From a bacterium (lineage in GTDB: Bacteria > Verrucomicrobiota > Verrucomicrobiia > Limisphaerales > UBA8199): a DNA stretch of 43,407 bases. The DNA is taken from positions 1-43,407 of the forward strand of contig JAJYHY010000020.1 in NCBI GenBank assembly GCA_021784555.1. Reading direction: 5' to 3'. Positions within the stretch are counted from its first letter, which is position 1, and each line of letters opens with the position of its first letter. Below the pieces are notes generated by a model. It searched no databases and was not told where the DNA came from. It was given only the letters and a program-made list of their open reading frames with translations. This document shows, in pieces, positions 27,294-35,455 of the stretch. Position numbers and translations under genes: made by a program.

Positions 27294-28949
27294 TCAGGGT
27301 GTCATCGCCTGCTGGATGAAGGTCTGCGCCGCATCCAGGAGCTTGATGGCGAATGGGCCGTTGTGTACGCCGTCACTTCCGTCATAAAGTACGATATAAA
27401 GGTCGAACCGGGCTTTCTTGATGGCGTCGGGTATCATGGCCTGCTCGCCGCTGTTCGGACCGGGCCCGCCCGGTGACAAAGCGCCCGGCACCGTGTACTC
27501 CCAGGCGAGGGTTCCGTATTTCGCGCGCAGGGCCTCCGGCGCCATCGTCGTCGCCCACGTGTCGAGCGAGGCCTTCACCTGCTGAACCTGGGTGGAAATC
27601 GCCTGTGCGGTAAACTGAACGAGGGCCTGCGGCAGGGGATGACAATTCTGGCACAAGGCAAAGGATTGCACCTGGAACGTGTGCCCCGACACGGCCGGTT
27701 GCCCGTTCATGAAAGGGGTGCTCTGCATGTGGCAACTCACGCACTGGTTCGGTAACAAGGCATGATAGGCGGGGGCGTACGGCGCAACGCCACTGGGCAA
27801 CACTCCGACGGTGCCGAGGAGCATGTTGTACTGAGGGGAGTGGTGGGGGGCGCGGGTGGTGTCAGTCCAGGTTGCGCCGCGGCGGTTGTGGCATTGAGCG
27901 CACAGATTGATTTTGGGGTTGTATTGTGCGAGCAAGCTGCCTGAGGTCGAGATGGAATAATCATTGGTCGATGCCAGCGGATTGCGGAGCTGGGCATAGC
28001 GGATGGGCAACACCACACTGCGCGGGCTGACAAACTCGTTCGTCACCGTCTGCGGCAGGCTGTTGGTTACCGTCCCAACCTGATGAGGGTCATGACAGAC
28101 GGCGCAGGTGATTGGCACGTTCGCGTCCGCGGGCGCCAATGGAAGGCCCAGAAGCTGGTGCAAACGGGATGTACCCGAATGGCAACGCCCGCAACTGGTC
28201 GCGCGATTGGCTGGGTTCAAATTCTCCGACACAACATTATGCGGGCTGACCTTCCACTCGTCATATTGCGGCTGGCGCGCTCCGGTGTGGCAGCCCCCGC
28301 AGACTTCGGAGGCCATCTCGATTTGCGGCCGGGTCACCGGGTCCTCGGGATTCGCCGCGTGCCGCGCGGCCGGGCCGTGACAGTTCTCGCATTGCACTCC
28401 CTCAAGCTGCGGGGTCTTTGCCGTGCTGACGAAGCCGGTCGGCAACCCGTACCCGACCGTGTGGCACGCCAGACAGGTGGGATTATGCTGCTCTCCGATG
28501 CGGACCAAGGTTTGGAAGGCCTGGGCGTGCCGGGTGCCGGCCTGCCAATGGTGGACCTGCCCGTGGCATTCTTCGCAGGTGTGCGAACCGGCGTAACTGG
28601 GCGAAGGACCAAGAACGCGGAAGAAGGCGCTGGCATGGTTGGTAGAGACCGTGGCCATTCGGGTCAATTTGAGTCCGTCCACGGGTTTCCACTCGCGGCT
28701 GCCCGGCGCCGATTCCTGAAACAATTCGTAATAGCCCGAGGGGCCGTCCCAGGTCACCGTTACGCCATTAGTAGCCGGCTCGACTCCCATGATCACGGGC
28801 AAACCGGGCATGCCGCCTGTGGTCGTGATCGTCAGATGAGGCGGCGGGTTCGGCGTCTGCCCACCCATGGAGGAGGCGCACGCCAGGAGACTCGCCAACA
28901 GCGAGACCGAGGCGATTCGGCCAGCGCCAGCGGCTGTGCTCATAGTCAT
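27294..28949 (-). CDS. Nonaheme c-type cytochrome lipoprotein
   Basis: 551 residues from the ATG at 28949 (a second ATG lies two codons on; the frame is open to 29054 without signal-like sequence). The signal sequence ends in LLAC, a good lipobox (Cys24), so it is probably a lipoprotein at the outer membrane or cell surface. A beta-sandwich of about 90 residues (ITTTGGMPGLPVIMG to AFFRVLGP) precedes the heme region. Nine CXXCH motifs start near Cys125, 159, 187, 217, 253, 282, 350, 403 and 433; the C-terminal 100 residues are heme-free and helical. As first gene of the operon it fits the extracellular cytochrome of a porin-cytochrome conduit (compare OmcB with OmaB/OmbB in Geobacter). Exact electron acceptor unknown. 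Confidence 0.85.
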   Translation of the reverse strand: MTMSTAAGAGRIASVSLLASLLACASSMGGQTPNPPPHLTITTTGGMPGLPVIMGVEPATNGVTVTWDGPSGYYELFQESAPGSREWKPVDGLKLTRMATVSTNHASAFFRVLGPSPSYAGSHTCEECHGQVHHWQAGTRHAQAFQTLVRIGEQHNPTCLACHTVGYGLPTGFVSTAKTPQLEGVQCENCHGPAARHAANPEDPVTRPQIEMASEVCGGCHTGARQPQYDEWKVSPHNVVSENLNPANRATSCGRCHSGTSRLHQLLGLPLAPADANVPITCAVCHDPHQVGTVTNSLPQTVTNEFVSPRSVVLPIRYAQLRNPLASTNDYSISTSGSLLAQYNPKINLCAQCHNRRGATWTDTTRAPHHSPQYNMLLGTVGVLPSGVAPYAPAYHALLPNQCVSCHMQSTPFMNGQPAVSGHTFQVQSFALCQNCHPLPQALVQFTAQAISTQVQQVKASLDTWATTMAPEALRAKYGTLAWEYTVPGALSPGGPGPNSGEQAMIPDAIKKARFDLYIVLYDGSDGVHNGPFAIKLLDAAQTFIQQAMTP

Positions 28950-29226
28950 AAGCTGCAATTTAGGCTGTCCAAAAAACTTCTGCTCATGTCCCCGAAGGCC
29001 GCGCGAGGCGGCCAACTCGCATGGACGGGCGCATCCTGCACTGCTTATCCGCATTCACGCAAGCATAATCGGCGGAAGAGCTTGCGTGCCGCGAATCCGC
29101 GCCCATAAGCCTTTCCACGTTACAGGCCCAGCCTCCGCCATGGCTCTCCCAATGTTGTTCGACATTTGACATTTTTTGGCTTGTGCAGGGGGGCCGTGGA
29201 GTCGCAGGCGAGGAAGATCCGGAGAC
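28950..29226. other. Upstream region of the conduit operon
   Basis: No gene is supported. It should hold the minus-strand promoter of the cytochrome operon. No confident -10/-35 or operator could be read. Confidence 0.4.
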
Positions 29227-29394
29227 GAACATTCAACATTCAACATTCAACATTCAACATTCAACAGCCAACATTCAACAGCCAACATTCAACAGCCAAC
29301 ATTCAACAGCCAACATCCAACAGCCAACATCCAACAGCCAACATCCAACAGCCAACATCCAACAGCCAACAACCAAGAACCAACAGCCGACAAC
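29227..29394. repeat. Heptamer tandem array CAACAKY, about 24 units
   Basis: The array begins with caacatt units, continues as alternating caacatt/caacagc, and then alternates caacatc/caacagc before decaying. Because 7 is not a multiple of 3, all three forward frames are open and give repetitive false ORFs. There are no unique spacers, so it is not a CRISPR. Confidence 0.95.
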
Positions 29395-29500
29395 GAACGG
29401 CCGACGGCCAGTGGAGGGGAGCACCGGCATTGAATTAAGCAGAGGAGCTACCCTCATCCTCCTCTCGCCCTTGCTCATGATCCTGCTCCCCCAGAGCAAC
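29395..29500. repeat. Decayed repeat tail next to the transposase fragment
   Basis: Bases after the heptamer array continue as low-complexity purine/pyrimidine-rich sequence. A 10-bp inverted pair cattgaatta/taattcaatg spans the end of this stretch and the transposase fragment, where gagcaag/gagtaag units repeat. Confidence 0.4.
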
Positions 29501-29821
29501 TTAGAGAGCAAGAGTAAGAGCAAGAGACAGGGAATCCCCCCCTAATTCAATGGCAGTGGTGGAGGGGAGGGGGGGAGTGTATTTGCCCCTTGGGAAGTGC
29601 TTCAGGCCCAGGGCCGTTTCCCGCCGCAACCCCCGAGCCAACCGCACTTTCAACTCCGCGCTGGCCGGCAGCCTCTGCAATTGCGTCGCCCTCAGTCCCT
29701 CCTCCGAGAGCGCCTCCGCGACTATACGCCGCCCCTCTTGCTCGGCTGGCTCACGCAGGTCGCTGCGGTTCATCACGTGGTAGATGGCGGCCGGAGATTG
29801 GATGCGAGGCTCTCTCGCCAT
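29501..29821 (-). pseudogene. REP-associated tyrosine transposase (RAYT) remnant
   Basis: From the ATG at 29821 the frame reads MAREPRIQSPAAIYHVMNRS, the typical start of Y1-type REP-associated transposases. It then jumps to EQEGRRIVAEALSEEGL and KVRLARGLRRETALGLKH, the usual C-terminal helices. The central catalytic part (HUH motif and Tyr) is absent, so an internal in-frame deletion has removed it. The last 20 residues come from low-complexity repeat. Not functional. Confidence 0.75.
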
Positions 29822-29883
29822 GGCGCCCAGTGGAGTGGCAGCAGCCGCGAACGCAAGCCAAAATGTGGCCCCATGGAGACCCT

Positions 29884-30063
29884 TCAAGACGCCTTGCCAC
29901 CCCGCCGCTTCCTGGCCGCCCCGTTGGCCGGCACGGTAACCGCGGTCACCAGCGATAGATCGATGATTTCAAACGAATCGCCCAACTCATATACATGGAG
30001 GGTTCGCCATGAAGGGGCTGTCGCCATGAATTCGGGGTGGGCGACGCGGACCTTTCGACCCGC
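29884..30063 (-). pseudogene. 5'-truncated small conserved protein
   Basis: The minus frame from about 30063 to the stop at 29884 reads GRKVRVAHPEFMATAPSWRT, then LHVYELGDSFEIIDLSLVTAV and a basic tail. I recognise the pattern of a short uncharacterised protein family, common in Planctomycetes and Verrucomicrobia, whose members start with a QxPFxPFxIHLADG-type segment. That start is absent: upstream of 30063 the frame runs into antisense of the plus-strand toxin-like gene. Confidence 0.5.
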
Positions 30064-30314
30064 AATCAGCAGGGCAGGCTGGACAAGGACGGAGAAGAGC
30101 TCTTCAGAAAGCTGCTCAAAGCCCTCGGCTACCTTGCTGAAAATCCAAGGCACAACAGCTTGGCATCACACGAGATTGACGCCTTGACCCGCGGATACGG
30201 AATTAAGGTTTGTCAATCCTATCTTCAAAACAGGACGCCCGGAGCCGGGCGCCTGTTTTGGGCTTATGGGCCGGAAAAAGGCGACATCACGGTGCTGGCG
30301 ATTGAGCCGCCTCC
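30064..30314 (+). pseudogene. 5'-truncated RelE/ParE-like toxin remnant
   Basis: The plus frame from about 30064 reads QQGRLDKDGEELFRKLLKAL, then GYLAENPRHNSLASHEIDAL, and later TPGAGRLFWAYGPEKGDIT and VLAIEP. These blocks match a widespread small toxin-like family with the pattern LGYL..NPRHPSL..HE, RIFW.YGP and ITI..I.PHP. The N-terminal strand and any antitoxin are missing. The frame continues to 30603 without similarity, so the natural stop also seems lost. Confidence 0.5.
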
Positions 30315-30494
30315 AGGATTCCGCCGCCTTTGGCCGGGCGCCTTCGCGAATTCCCCTCCCTGCTTCGGTTCGTATTCCCGGCCCTCACCTTGGGTCTCTG
30401 TCCCTGGCGCGCAAGTTTCTCTCAGCAGGTTGTTTCGGAGCTGTCAAAAGGAGCGCATCCCGCCAGCATCCCGGAGCCCTGACGCCTTGGCCCC
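30315..30494. other. Non-coding stretch
   Basis: I see no supported gene between the toxin remnant and the palindromic element. The open plus frame here shows no domain pattern. Confidence 0.4.
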
Positions 30495-30670
30495 CATTAA
30501 CACCGTTGGCCTTAGCCCGGTGAATCGGCCGGTGCGTCGGAACGGGAGAATTGTTTCAGCGGTTTGCCCTCGCGGATCTGCTCGAGGAGAGAAAAACCGT
30601 TGAAATTGAAACAGTTGCTTCCTCCCGGCCGACGAGCGCGTTCACCGGGCTAAGGCCAACGGTGCTAATG
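30495..30670. repeat. Large imperfect palindrome with 30-bp arms
   Basis: Bases 30495-30524 are the reverse complement of 30641-30670 with one mismatch in 30. Complementarity continues in patches toward the centre (ttgtttcag...cggttt against aaccgttg...gaaacag). No flanking target duplication is visible. It could be a REPIN- or MITE-like non-autonomous element, or a structured RNA. It lies about 190 bp before the CTERM gene at 30863. Confidence 0.75.
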
Positions 30671-30862
30671 GAAGAGGCGCTATCCACGCTGGCCTTTGCG
30701 TCTTTGACGCGCTGTTGCGCCTTTCTCGCGTTACTTGCGGGAGTCATGACGGCAAGGAAATCCTTCATATTGTCGTTGACGCAGAAAGCGTTTTCCAGTA
30801 GCTTGGTATCAAATTTACAGGAATACGTGGCTTAGCCAAGACTAACAGAAAGACGAAGATCC

Positions 30863-31546
30863 ATGAAGAAAAATCTCGGGGCTTTTTCGGGGCTCGCCCA
30901 CGTGCGCGTCGGGGTCGCACTGGTGGCACTCTGTGCGCTCATTCCGGTGTCGCGTGCCGCCGTCACAGTAGTTGTGGATAACACGCTGGCGGACAACTCC
31001 GGTAATGCGCAGAAAGGTTCTGACGGCGACGGCACGTATGCGCAAGTTTTCACAATGCCGACCGGCAGCGGCTACATCAGCAGTCTCACGCTGACCTTGG
31101 GGACATCTTCGTCAGGTTCGGACGAAGTTTATGTTTACAAGACGTCATCGGGAGTGCCGACCACATCCTTGTATGATGTGGGCTCCGTCTCCCCATCGAG
31201 CCTTGCCTCCCCAACAGACGTGGCTGTGAGCATAACGAGCCCGACGTCCGATGTCCTTACCGGCGGCGGCACGTATGCTATCGTCCTGGTGGCTTCGGGC
31301 ACGATTTCATGGGAATACACTGACGGCACCGCCAACGATTCGGGCAGTGGAACGCTTGGTGAGGGATACCAGTACATCAGCGGCTCATGGAGTTCGACTT
31401 CTCCTGACCGGTTCCAACTGAATCTGCAGGTGATGCCGGAAGTTCCCATCACTGGCACGCTAATGGGCTTTGGGGCACTGGTTATAGCCGTTGGCCACAC
31501 GCTCCGCCGTAAACCGCGCCCAACGTGGGCAACCGGCACAATCTGA
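30863..31546 (+). CDS. Secreted choice-of-anchor-R-like protein with PEP-CTERM-like end
   Basis: 227 residues: a signal peptide (GVALVALCALIPVSRAA), then a Ser/Thr/Gly-rich beta domain (YAQVFTMPTGSGYISSLTLT, GGGTYAIVLVAS) like the choice-of-anchor-R family. The C-terminus has the tripartite layout of exosortase substrates: a MPEVPITG motif (about 195-202), a hydrophobic segment LMGFGALVIAVGHTL and a basic RRK end. The motif differs from the VPDGG form of the two other substrates in this window. A purine-rich agacgaag precedes the ATG at 30863. Predicted to be exported and processed at the envelope. Confidence 0.75.
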   Translation: MKKNLGAFSGLAHVRVGVALVALCALIPVSRAAVTVVVDNTLADNSGNAQKGSDGDGTYAQVFTMPTGSGYISSLTLTLGTSSSGSDEVYVYKTSSGVPTTSLYDVGSVSPSSLASPTDVAVSITSPTSDVLTGGGTYAIVLVASGTISWEYTDGTANDSGSGTLGEGYQYISGSWSSTSPDRFQLNLQVMPEVPITGTLMGFGALVIAVGHTLRRKPRPTWATGTI

Positions 31547-31644
31547 AGACGCGCCGCAGGTGACTGCTGTGCCGGGGCGTCCTTCCGTTCTTGCGCGATA
31601 TGCCGGGGCGGGTAAGGGATTTCCACGCTCGTTCGCTGGGTTTC

Positions 31645-31659
31645 TGGCACGGTTTTTGC
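31645..31659 (+). promoter_or_regulatory. Sigma-54-type -24/-12 promoter
   Basis: TGGCACGGTTTTTGC matches the consensus TGGCAC-N5-TTGC, with exactly 10 bases between the invariant GG and GC. It points toward the CTERM gene at 32055 and would give a leader of about 385 bases. Sigma-54 control of PEP-CTERM genes through the PrsK/PrsR system is known in other bacteria; its presence here is inferred. Confidence 0.6.
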
Positions 31660-32005
31660 GCATCACGGGGACTGCCGGGACAAATCGCTAGTTTTGTTCT
31701 AGTTTCTAGTTGAGAAGAGGGCTGGCTTGAATCACAAATAACACCATCGGGGCGCAGAGTTGCTCAGGGGCGTCGCCATAGCTTACATATGTGGCTTGGC
31801 TTCGTAAGCCGCTGATTGTCAATTACCTCCGATTGCGGGTCGCCGCCCATTCCCGCCAGCACCGTCGGTAAACTTTACGATACCAACCCAGCCGTCGTCG
31901 TGACCGAACAAAGGGCGAATCCAGTGTAACTTGTTTAACACCAATGCATTACATACGTTAGACCATGTTCCTCCACAAGTTGGCATCAGGGTTGCTAGGC
32001 TTCTA

Positions 32006-32022
32006 TTCGGTGAAACACCGAA
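32006..32022 (+). promoter_or_regulatory. Leader hairpin
   Basis: Perfect 7-bp stem TTCGGTG/CACCGAA with an AAA loop, 32 bp before the ATG of the CTERM gene. It could shape the 5' leader of the mRNA. Confidence 0.4.
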
Positions 32023-32054
32023 AACACAACACATAACTGAACAAAGGTAAGACT

Positions 32055-32654
32055 ATGAGAAACAAATTAGTAATTCTTGCGGCGGTGCTCTCGGCATTGG
32101 GGCTGGGAACGGCGCAGGCGGGCATGATTGTAGGGACAGTGACGTTTGGCGGCACCGTAACCCTTAATAGCGGTACCACAGTTGCCGGTGCAACAACGGT
32201 TACCTCGTGGAATGGTCCGGGTGGCATTGGCGCCCCATTCGTTAACAGTTCCTCGGGAAATTTAGCGGCTGCCTTCCTGACGCCTGTTACAATGGCGACA
32301 CCATGGGTCTTCACGAGCGTCACTCCCTCCCTGTGGAGCTACACGGCTGGCAACGGCGACACCTTCACATTTAACCTGAACGCTGGAAGCTCGGTCACGT
32401 TTACCGGTAGCGGGTCTAGTGAGTCGGTGACGGTCCAAGGGAACGGCCTCCTTTCGGCCGCTGGGCCGGTGGCCTTCACTCCAACGGCCGGAACATGGTC
32501 GTTTACGACGCAGAATCCCCCTAGCGGCGGCACCATGACCATATTCTCGTTCTCGGCGGCATCGGGCACAGTTCCTGACGGAGGAACGACGGCCATGCTG
32601 CTTGGCGTCGCGTTGTCAGGGCTCGCCCTGTTTCGCAGGAAACTAATGGCCTAA
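32055..32654 (+). CDS. VPDGG-CTERM exosortase substrate protein
   Basis: 199 residues: signal peptide (LVILAAVLSALGLGTAQAG), then a small Gly/Ser/Thr-rich beta domain with no named family. The C-terminal sorting signal is VPDGG (about 174-178), a hydrophobic TTAMLLGVALSGLALF segment and RRK. This is the VPDSG/VPDGG variant of PEP-CTERM. The aaagg at 32043-32047 serves as ribosome binding site. An intrinsic terminator follows at 32685. The exosortase at 41757 onward is the nearest candidate processing enzyme. Likely exported, then anchored or released at the envelope. Confidence 0.88.
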   Translation: MRNKLVILAAVLSALGLGTAQAGMIVGTVTFGGTVTLNSGTTVAGATTVTSWNGPGGIGAPFVNSSSGNLAAAFLTPVTMATPWVFTSVTPSLWSYTAGNGDTFTFNLNAGSSVTFTGSGSSESVTVQGNGLLSAAGPVAFTPTAGTWSFTTQNPPSGGTMTIFSFSAASGTVPDGGTTAMLLGVALSGLALFRRKLMA

Positions 32655-32684
32655 CCCACCGCGCTATTTCGGTGTTCGCATCTC

Positions 32685-32717
32685 AGGGCAGGGAATGGTT
32701 TCCCTGCCCTTTTTTTT
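32685..32717 (+). terminator. Intrinsic terminator of the CTERM gene
   Basis: Perfect 11-bp stem AGGGCAGGGAA/TTCCCTGCCCT with a TGGT loop, followed by seven T. It begins 31 bp after the stop at 32654. Confidence 0.95.
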
Positions 32718-33258
32718 GGTCGTCTGCGGCCCTGCGGAAAGGTGAGATCGGCTGGTGCGGCGGCCATTGCTCGCCGAGAGATCCCTCTGATCCGCGGAAT
32801 CGAAAACCCCGGTAGCGGTCAGCAAACCCTGTGGCAGGCCCACCCCGGGTCTGCGGCAAACCTTAGTCTAGCAATTCCACTCGAACAGCCCGCGCCTCTC
32901 TGACTGGCTCGCGCCCCGGCCCTGACGCTTCCACAAAACCTCGGCTGCCGAACCTCTGCCCGGAGGGGCATCCGACGGTAGCCGGCACCCAACGTTTTGA
33001 GCGTTGGGATGCCCCGGTCGAGCGCGGGCGAGACCGGGAGGGACGGCTGAGGATTGGCGCACACCGCGCCTCAACCGTCCCACGCGTCTGCGGGCAAAGA
33101 TCAGGCGGCCAGGCCGCCCTCTGACCTTCCACTCACCCCTCGAAACCTCCTCCTCATGGAAGAACCTCACGTCGGTCTCGGCTGGCGTGGTTTTCTTTCT
33201 TTCGGCTCTGCCTCGGACGCGCGGCGCCATGCCGGTTAAAACCCCGTAGAGGTGACCT
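32718..33258. other. 541-bp region without a supported gene
   Basis: GC-rich. It contains a 7-bp hairpin CCCAACG/CGTTGGG at 32988-33008. Overlapping frames on both strands have no domain pattern, so none is called. Confidence 0.5.
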
Positions 33259-33585
33259 GTTTATGGAAGAACCGCCCCCCATTATTTTCCCCTCTTGTTT
33301 TTCACCGGCACGGGGGCCGCGTGATGGCATCGTCTATGACCTCGCGCCGGTGAAAAACAAAAAGGGGGGTTGATGTTCGCCCTCGTTTCTATAGACGGGC
33401 CACCCCGCTGGGGTTAAAGAACGAATCCGGGTGGCAAGACCGAAAAGGTCAGATGCGCACCAAAATCGCACCGTCGAGGGTCGGGTCACCCCCATGTGGT
33501 TTGCCTCGGGTGCCTGGCGCTGCGGCCGCGAGACTGGCTTGGTGCTTGCTTGTTACGGAACGCCGTCATGGCTTGCCCGGTTGCA
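33259..33585 (+). repeat. ~325-bp direct repeat, copy A
   Basis: Aligns over its length with 34781-35104. It carries a 15-bp perfect inverted pair (33295-33309 with 33346-33360), a short caccccgctggggt hairpin and a core of about 60 bases almost identical between copies. The loop of the long hairpin differs strongly between copies while the stem is kept. Confidence 0.85.
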
Positions 33586-33796
33586 CGCGATGGCGCCCAT
33601 GGTACAAGGGTCAACGGGATTTGCCCGGGGAATGACCAGGCGTGTTTCTCCGTCGGACATAGCGACGTGACCGCTCTGCCGGATAATCTGGTGACCTGCT
33701 TGCGCCGTGGGGGCTGAGCAAGCTCATTTCCCGGCGCGCGGTCATGGATTCATGATTCATCTCGAGCGTCCAACAACGAGGTGGAATGTCGAGCCG

Positions 33797-34030
33797 CTAT
33801 CTCTTGGCGGGAGCCGCGACACGCCTGCGGATTTCCGCCAGCAGCTTGCGTCCGCGTGCGGGGTTGCCGCGCGTCTGGCGCACGACAAACCGGGCTTCGG
33901 CTTGGCGCTCGGCGAGGACATGCGTGACAAAGTTGTCAAACAGCCTTTGCACACTCGTACCGGCGGAGCGTGCCGCACTCAACAAGGCCCTGTGCCGTGA
34001 ATCGTCACAGCGGTAAGGTATGGTCTTCAT
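33797..34030 (-). CDS. Antitoxin-like small protein, partner of PIN toxin
   Basis: 77 residues. MKTIPYRCDDSRHRALLSAA followed by GTSVQRLFDNFV resembles a ribbon-helix-helix or short-helix DNA-binding start, and the end is basic (KLLAEIRRRVAAPAKR). Its ATG overlaps the stop of the PIN gene (ATGA at 34027-34030), so it is translated with it. The order is toxin first, then antitoxin, as in several COG1569-type modules. Predicted to bind and neutralise the PIN protein and to repress the operon. Confidence 0.72.
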   Translation of the reverse strand: MKTIPYRCDDSRHRALLSAARSAGTSVQRLFDNFVTHVLAERQAEARFVVRQTRGNPARGRKLLAEIRRRVAAPAKR

Positions 34031-34449
34031 CTTACGGTTTTCAAATGTTGGGCCGGGGTTACCACGCGCGGCAAGGCAAACTTAAGCTCGCCCCGGCTAA
34101 AGTCGCGCGTGTTGTGCGTGACCAAGTGCTCGGCGCCGCCGGCAATCGCCAGCTCTAAAACGTGATCGTCATTCGCATCCGGCAAGTTAGGCCGCCAGCG
34201 GAAATAAACCGGCTGCCAAGCCGCCGCCGCGCAGAAATCGTCCAACAACGCTTCCCGTTCGGCCGCTGTCACCGGCACGTCCCGCCAAACGCTTTCCCGT
34301 TGCACGAGTTCCTCATATTCCGCAAACAGGGCCGCGCCCATGATGGCTTGATCGGCCCGCGCCAGACAGCGATCGAACACTTCCGCGCTCGCGCCCTCTT
34401 GGCTGCGCAGGGCGGCGACAAAGACGTTGGTGTCTTGCACGATGTCCAT
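34027..34449 (-). CDS. PIN-domain RNase toxin (COG1569-like)
   Basis: 140 residues from the ATG at 34449 (the frame stays open upstream without similarity). The acidic PIN signature is present: Asp6 in VQDTNVF, Glu44 in AEYEEL, Asp94/Asp95 in NDDHVLELA and Asp116 in THNTRDF. Length and the VTHNTRDF block fit the putative-toxin PIN family. As a ribonuclease it would cleave RNA with Mg2+. The module lies between two ~325-bp direct repeats, which suggests it moved in as a unit. Confidence 0.85.
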   Translation of the reverse strand: MDIVQDTNVFVAALRSQEGASAEVFDRCLARADQAIMGAALFAEYEELVQRESVWRDVPVTAAEREALLDDFCAAAAWQPVYFRWRPNLPDANDDHVLELAIAGGAEHLVTHNTRDFSRGELKFALPRVVTPAQHLKTVR

Positions 34450-34780
34450 ACCACACAGAGTGACATCACCGGTGATGCCAGTCAAGGCAGGGAGTTGTGT
34501 CTTTGCACACCAGGCAAACCAAGCAAAAACGGGATTCGATCCTGCGCCTGCGCATTGGGCGGGACGCCAAGTCCGGGGATGAGCGCCCGGTTTTGGGTCC
34601 TGGTTGATGGCACTCGAGTCGATCCCCAAAGTCTTAGCACCCTCGCTTATAGCAGCTCGACGACAGGAGAGTTAATGGGGCCTCAGACCACCACTTCAAG
34701 GGACATGGCAGCCACGGAACACACCGTGAGAACCACGGAATACACGGAAAGGGGAGAGCCCGCCTGGGCGTGGTTCGGCA
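34450..34780. other. Upstream region of the TA pair
   Basis: It holds the presumed minus-strand promoter of the TA pair and, at 34731-34750, a copy of the dispersed motif aaccacggaatacacggaa. No gene is supported. Confidence 0.5.
34731..34750. repeat. Dispersed motif aaccacggaatacacggaa, copy 1
   Basis: The first 19 bases are identical to 43241-43259. A related version is at 41666-41685. Confidence 0.8.
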
Positions 34781-35104
34781 GTTTATAGAAGAACCGCCCC
34801 CCATTATTTTCCCCTCTTGTTTTTCACCGGCGCGCCGGATCGCGCGGTCGAACCGCACCCCGCGCCGGTGAAAAACAAAAAGGGGGGTTGGGGTTCCGCC
34901 CCCGTTTATAGAGGCAGGCCACCCCGCTGGGGTTCAAGAACCAATTCGGGTGGCAAGACCGAAAAGGTGAGATGCGCACCAAAATCGCACCGTCGAGGGT
35001 CGGGTCACCTCCACGGCGTTTGCCTCGGGTGCCTCGCGCTGTGGCCGCGAGACCGGTTTGATGCGTGATTGTTGCCCAACGCCACCATGCCGGGCCCGGT
35101 TGCG
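34781..35104 (+). repeat. ~325-bp direct repeat, copy B
   Basis: Second copy of 33259-33585 in the same orientation. Its long hairpin is stronger: 18 bp perfect (34817-34834 with 34861-34878) around a 26-base loop unrelated to that of copy A. Confidence 0.85.
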
Positions 35105-35455
35105 TGTGGCAGGCCCGTTTTCACGTCGGAAAAGTTTACGTTCTGCTCAGAGGCGCCAGTGGACGCCCAAGCCGCTAATAGCCAAGAGGTTGCGAGTGCG
35201 AAGCTGGCTGGCGACGTGAGAGGCAGTGTCGGAACAGGTTACGAAATTCACGGAACGAGCATCAAGCATCTTTGTCGTTGAAAATACGCATCCCATTGAG
35301 TGAGAGGCACTAGTGACTTCATCGGCATCGATGGCATCCGATCTGCTGCATTAATGGTGGAATATGTGCGCCTATGACCCATGCGGGCGCTGCTGAGAGC
35401 GAGAGACAACAAACAAAGCGGTCGCATGAGAATGCGGCCACAGGAAACGGAAGCG
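35105..35455. other. Upstream region of the third CTERM gene
   Basis: No gene is supported. aggaaa at 35442-35447 is a good ribosome binding site for the ATG at 35456. I looked for a sigma-54 match and did not find one. Confidence 0.5.

Larger units (their letters stand above)
31547..32054. other. 508-bp leader region of the CTERM gene
   Basis: It contains a sigma-54-type promoter (31645-31659) and a hairpin (32006-32022). A minus-strand frame of 71 codons (32034-31819) shows no recognisable domain and was not called. Confidence 0.5.

Noticed and set aside
26395..27387. 330-codon plus-strand frame across the octaheme gene
   Set aside because: It is a shadow of the cytochrome gene, whose CXXCH motifs are clear.
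29227..29394. CRISPR-like repetitive array
   Set aside because: Units are 7 or 14 bp with no unique spacers.
31819..32034. 71-codon minus-strand frame
   Set aside because: No recognisable domain and it overlaps the CTERM leader.
32868..33249. Overlapping frames on both strands
   Set aside because: Arg/Pro/Gly-rich composition typical of spurious frames in GC-rich sequence.
33259..35104. Integron attC sites
   Set aside because: The expected core sites (GTTRRRY and complement) and an integron integrase are not visible.
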